From assembly GCF_014851395.1 (NCBI RefSeq), contig NW_024040817.1:17727610-17791609 (forward strand): DNA of 64,000 nt, in the 5' to 3' direction. The position numbers were made by a program, and so were the translations under genes. Shown here one piece after another: positions 63,282 through 64,000 of this stretch. The notes beneath the pieces were generated by a model, which made no database searches, was not told where the DNA came from, and saw only the letters and a list, made by a program, of their open reading frames with translations. The stretch's first letter is position 1, and each line of letters begins with the position of its first letter. This stretch comes from Micropterus salmoides. Taxonomy: Eukaryota; Chordata; Actinopteri; Centrarchiformes; Centrarchidae.

Positions 63282-64000
63282 CAGCTTTTCAAAATTTGTA
63301 AGACACATTTCTTGAAACCTTCATCCATTTTCTCTAAACTTTAAACACATAACCTAATGTTTAAAATACATTCACAAAACCCCTGACTCTTGTGGCATTA
63401 TCAAACAATCGCCTCAAAACCATGTAATCTGTACTCAAAATCAAACACTGCTTTCAAAACATAAACACAGCTAGTCAATACATAAAACACTACAGAGCAT
63501 TCTTTAGACACTACATCAAAAAAACTGAGAACACAGCATCCAGAGCATGTAGTTACAAAAAATGTTTTTTGCACATAGGAAACACATTTTCAAATTTTAA
63601 AAAAGTATAGTAATCACAACTTAGTACAGTAAATATATAGCATATTTTAAGTACTACGAGTATTACAGGATTGAATATCTGTATATTCAGCACTTGCATA
63701 ACAATACAGTACTGTAAGCCCAAAGAACAAAGAAAACTCTAAATGAAAAGCCTATTACACTCAAAATCGTTGTGCAGCCGCAAAATCAAAGTCAAGGAGA
63801 GAGTCATTCTGCCTCACCATCACTTCTTTGTGCTGGGTCCAGCCATAGGACTTCGTCCACATCACATGCAACCTTGTCCCTTGCTAAGCAAAGGAGAAAA
63901 AAACCTTCAGGTGTGCTGGATGCAGCCTTACAGCCTTGTGTTTAACTTGTGCCTCATTCATTTACCGTTTTGCAACACAAGTGCATCACAGTGCAAAATG
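63282..64000 (-). mobile_element. Tc1/mariner-like element, cut by the window edge
   Basis: A TA (63280-63281) precedes CAGCTTTTCAAAATTTGTAA, similar to the end of the element at 58061-59259 (CAGTTTTTGCC...TTACACACATTTT). Its transposase lies on the minus strand and reaches the window edge, followed by about 520 bp of 3' sequence to the TIR. The other end is outside the window. Confidence 0.65.
63804..64000 (-). pseudogene. Tc1/mariner-type transposase C-terminus, broken
   Basis: The minus strand reads LARDKVACDVDEVLWLDPAQ and then SDGEAE before a stop at 63804-63806. CDVDEVLW.DPA is the usual end of the fish IS630-type transposase. Just upstream the reading is in another frame (GCIQHT, then a TGA, then RFF), with the shift in a run of seven T. 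One nonsense codon plus one frameshift make it non-functional. Partial at the right edge. Confidence 0.75.

Overview
This window is vertebrate DNA and almost certainly from a teleost fish. It holds one recognisable protein-coding gene on the minus strand: ataxin-1 (atxn1), a chromatin-associated transcriptional co-repressor. The two coding exons are at 10936-9089 and 6873-6268 and join in phase 0 to give an 817-residue protein. That protein keeps the conserved N-terminus, the AXH domain and the C-terminal RKRRWSAPE phospho-switch of vertebrate ataxin-1, but has no polyglutamine tract. The fish call rests on that missing tract, the very dense CA/GT microsatellites, and repeat families typical of fish.

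Layout. Positions ~672-6267 are inferred to be the long atxn1 3' UTR, carrying seed matches for miR-101 and miR-19. Coding exon 2 is at 6268-6873, a 2.2-kb intron at 6874-9088, and coding exon 1 at 9089-10936. A short 5' UTR with a candidate splice acceptor near 11197 follows. Everything from ~11.2 kb to 64 kb has no gene I can recognise. It is most simply the large 5' intron(s) of atxn1, whose 5' non-coding exons I could not find by eye. It is filled with microsatellites, polypurine tracts and transposon relics.

Mobile elements. A hAT element (20838-22305) has an 8-bp target duplication, a decayed BED-finger transposase start, and a second inverted-repeat element nested inside. An unnamed TIR family has two copies (24687-25116 and 57898-59602), both flanked by TTAC. 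The second copy sits in the 3' UTR of a LINE relic and itself contains a decayed Tc1/mariner-like element, making a three-level nest. Another Tc1/mariner-like element runs off the right edge, and its transposase C-terminus is broken by a stop and a frameshift. Further relics are a tRNA-derived SINE (56550-56750), a reverse-oriented SINE tail (33985-34030), a probable second SINE head (40722-40820), a LINE 3' tail (39879-40110), and five copies of a widespread fish repeat with ATTAATCG-like ends.

I found no CRISPR array, operon, rRNA, tRNA gene or defence-like system. The points most worth checking are the nested transposons, the TTAC-flanked family, two perfect hairpins at 42.9 and 43.8 kb, a diverged 70-80 bp duplicate at 38.8 and 43.7 kb, a coiled-coil-like coding relic at 11.9-12.2 kb, and the overlapping frame at the start of atxn1.
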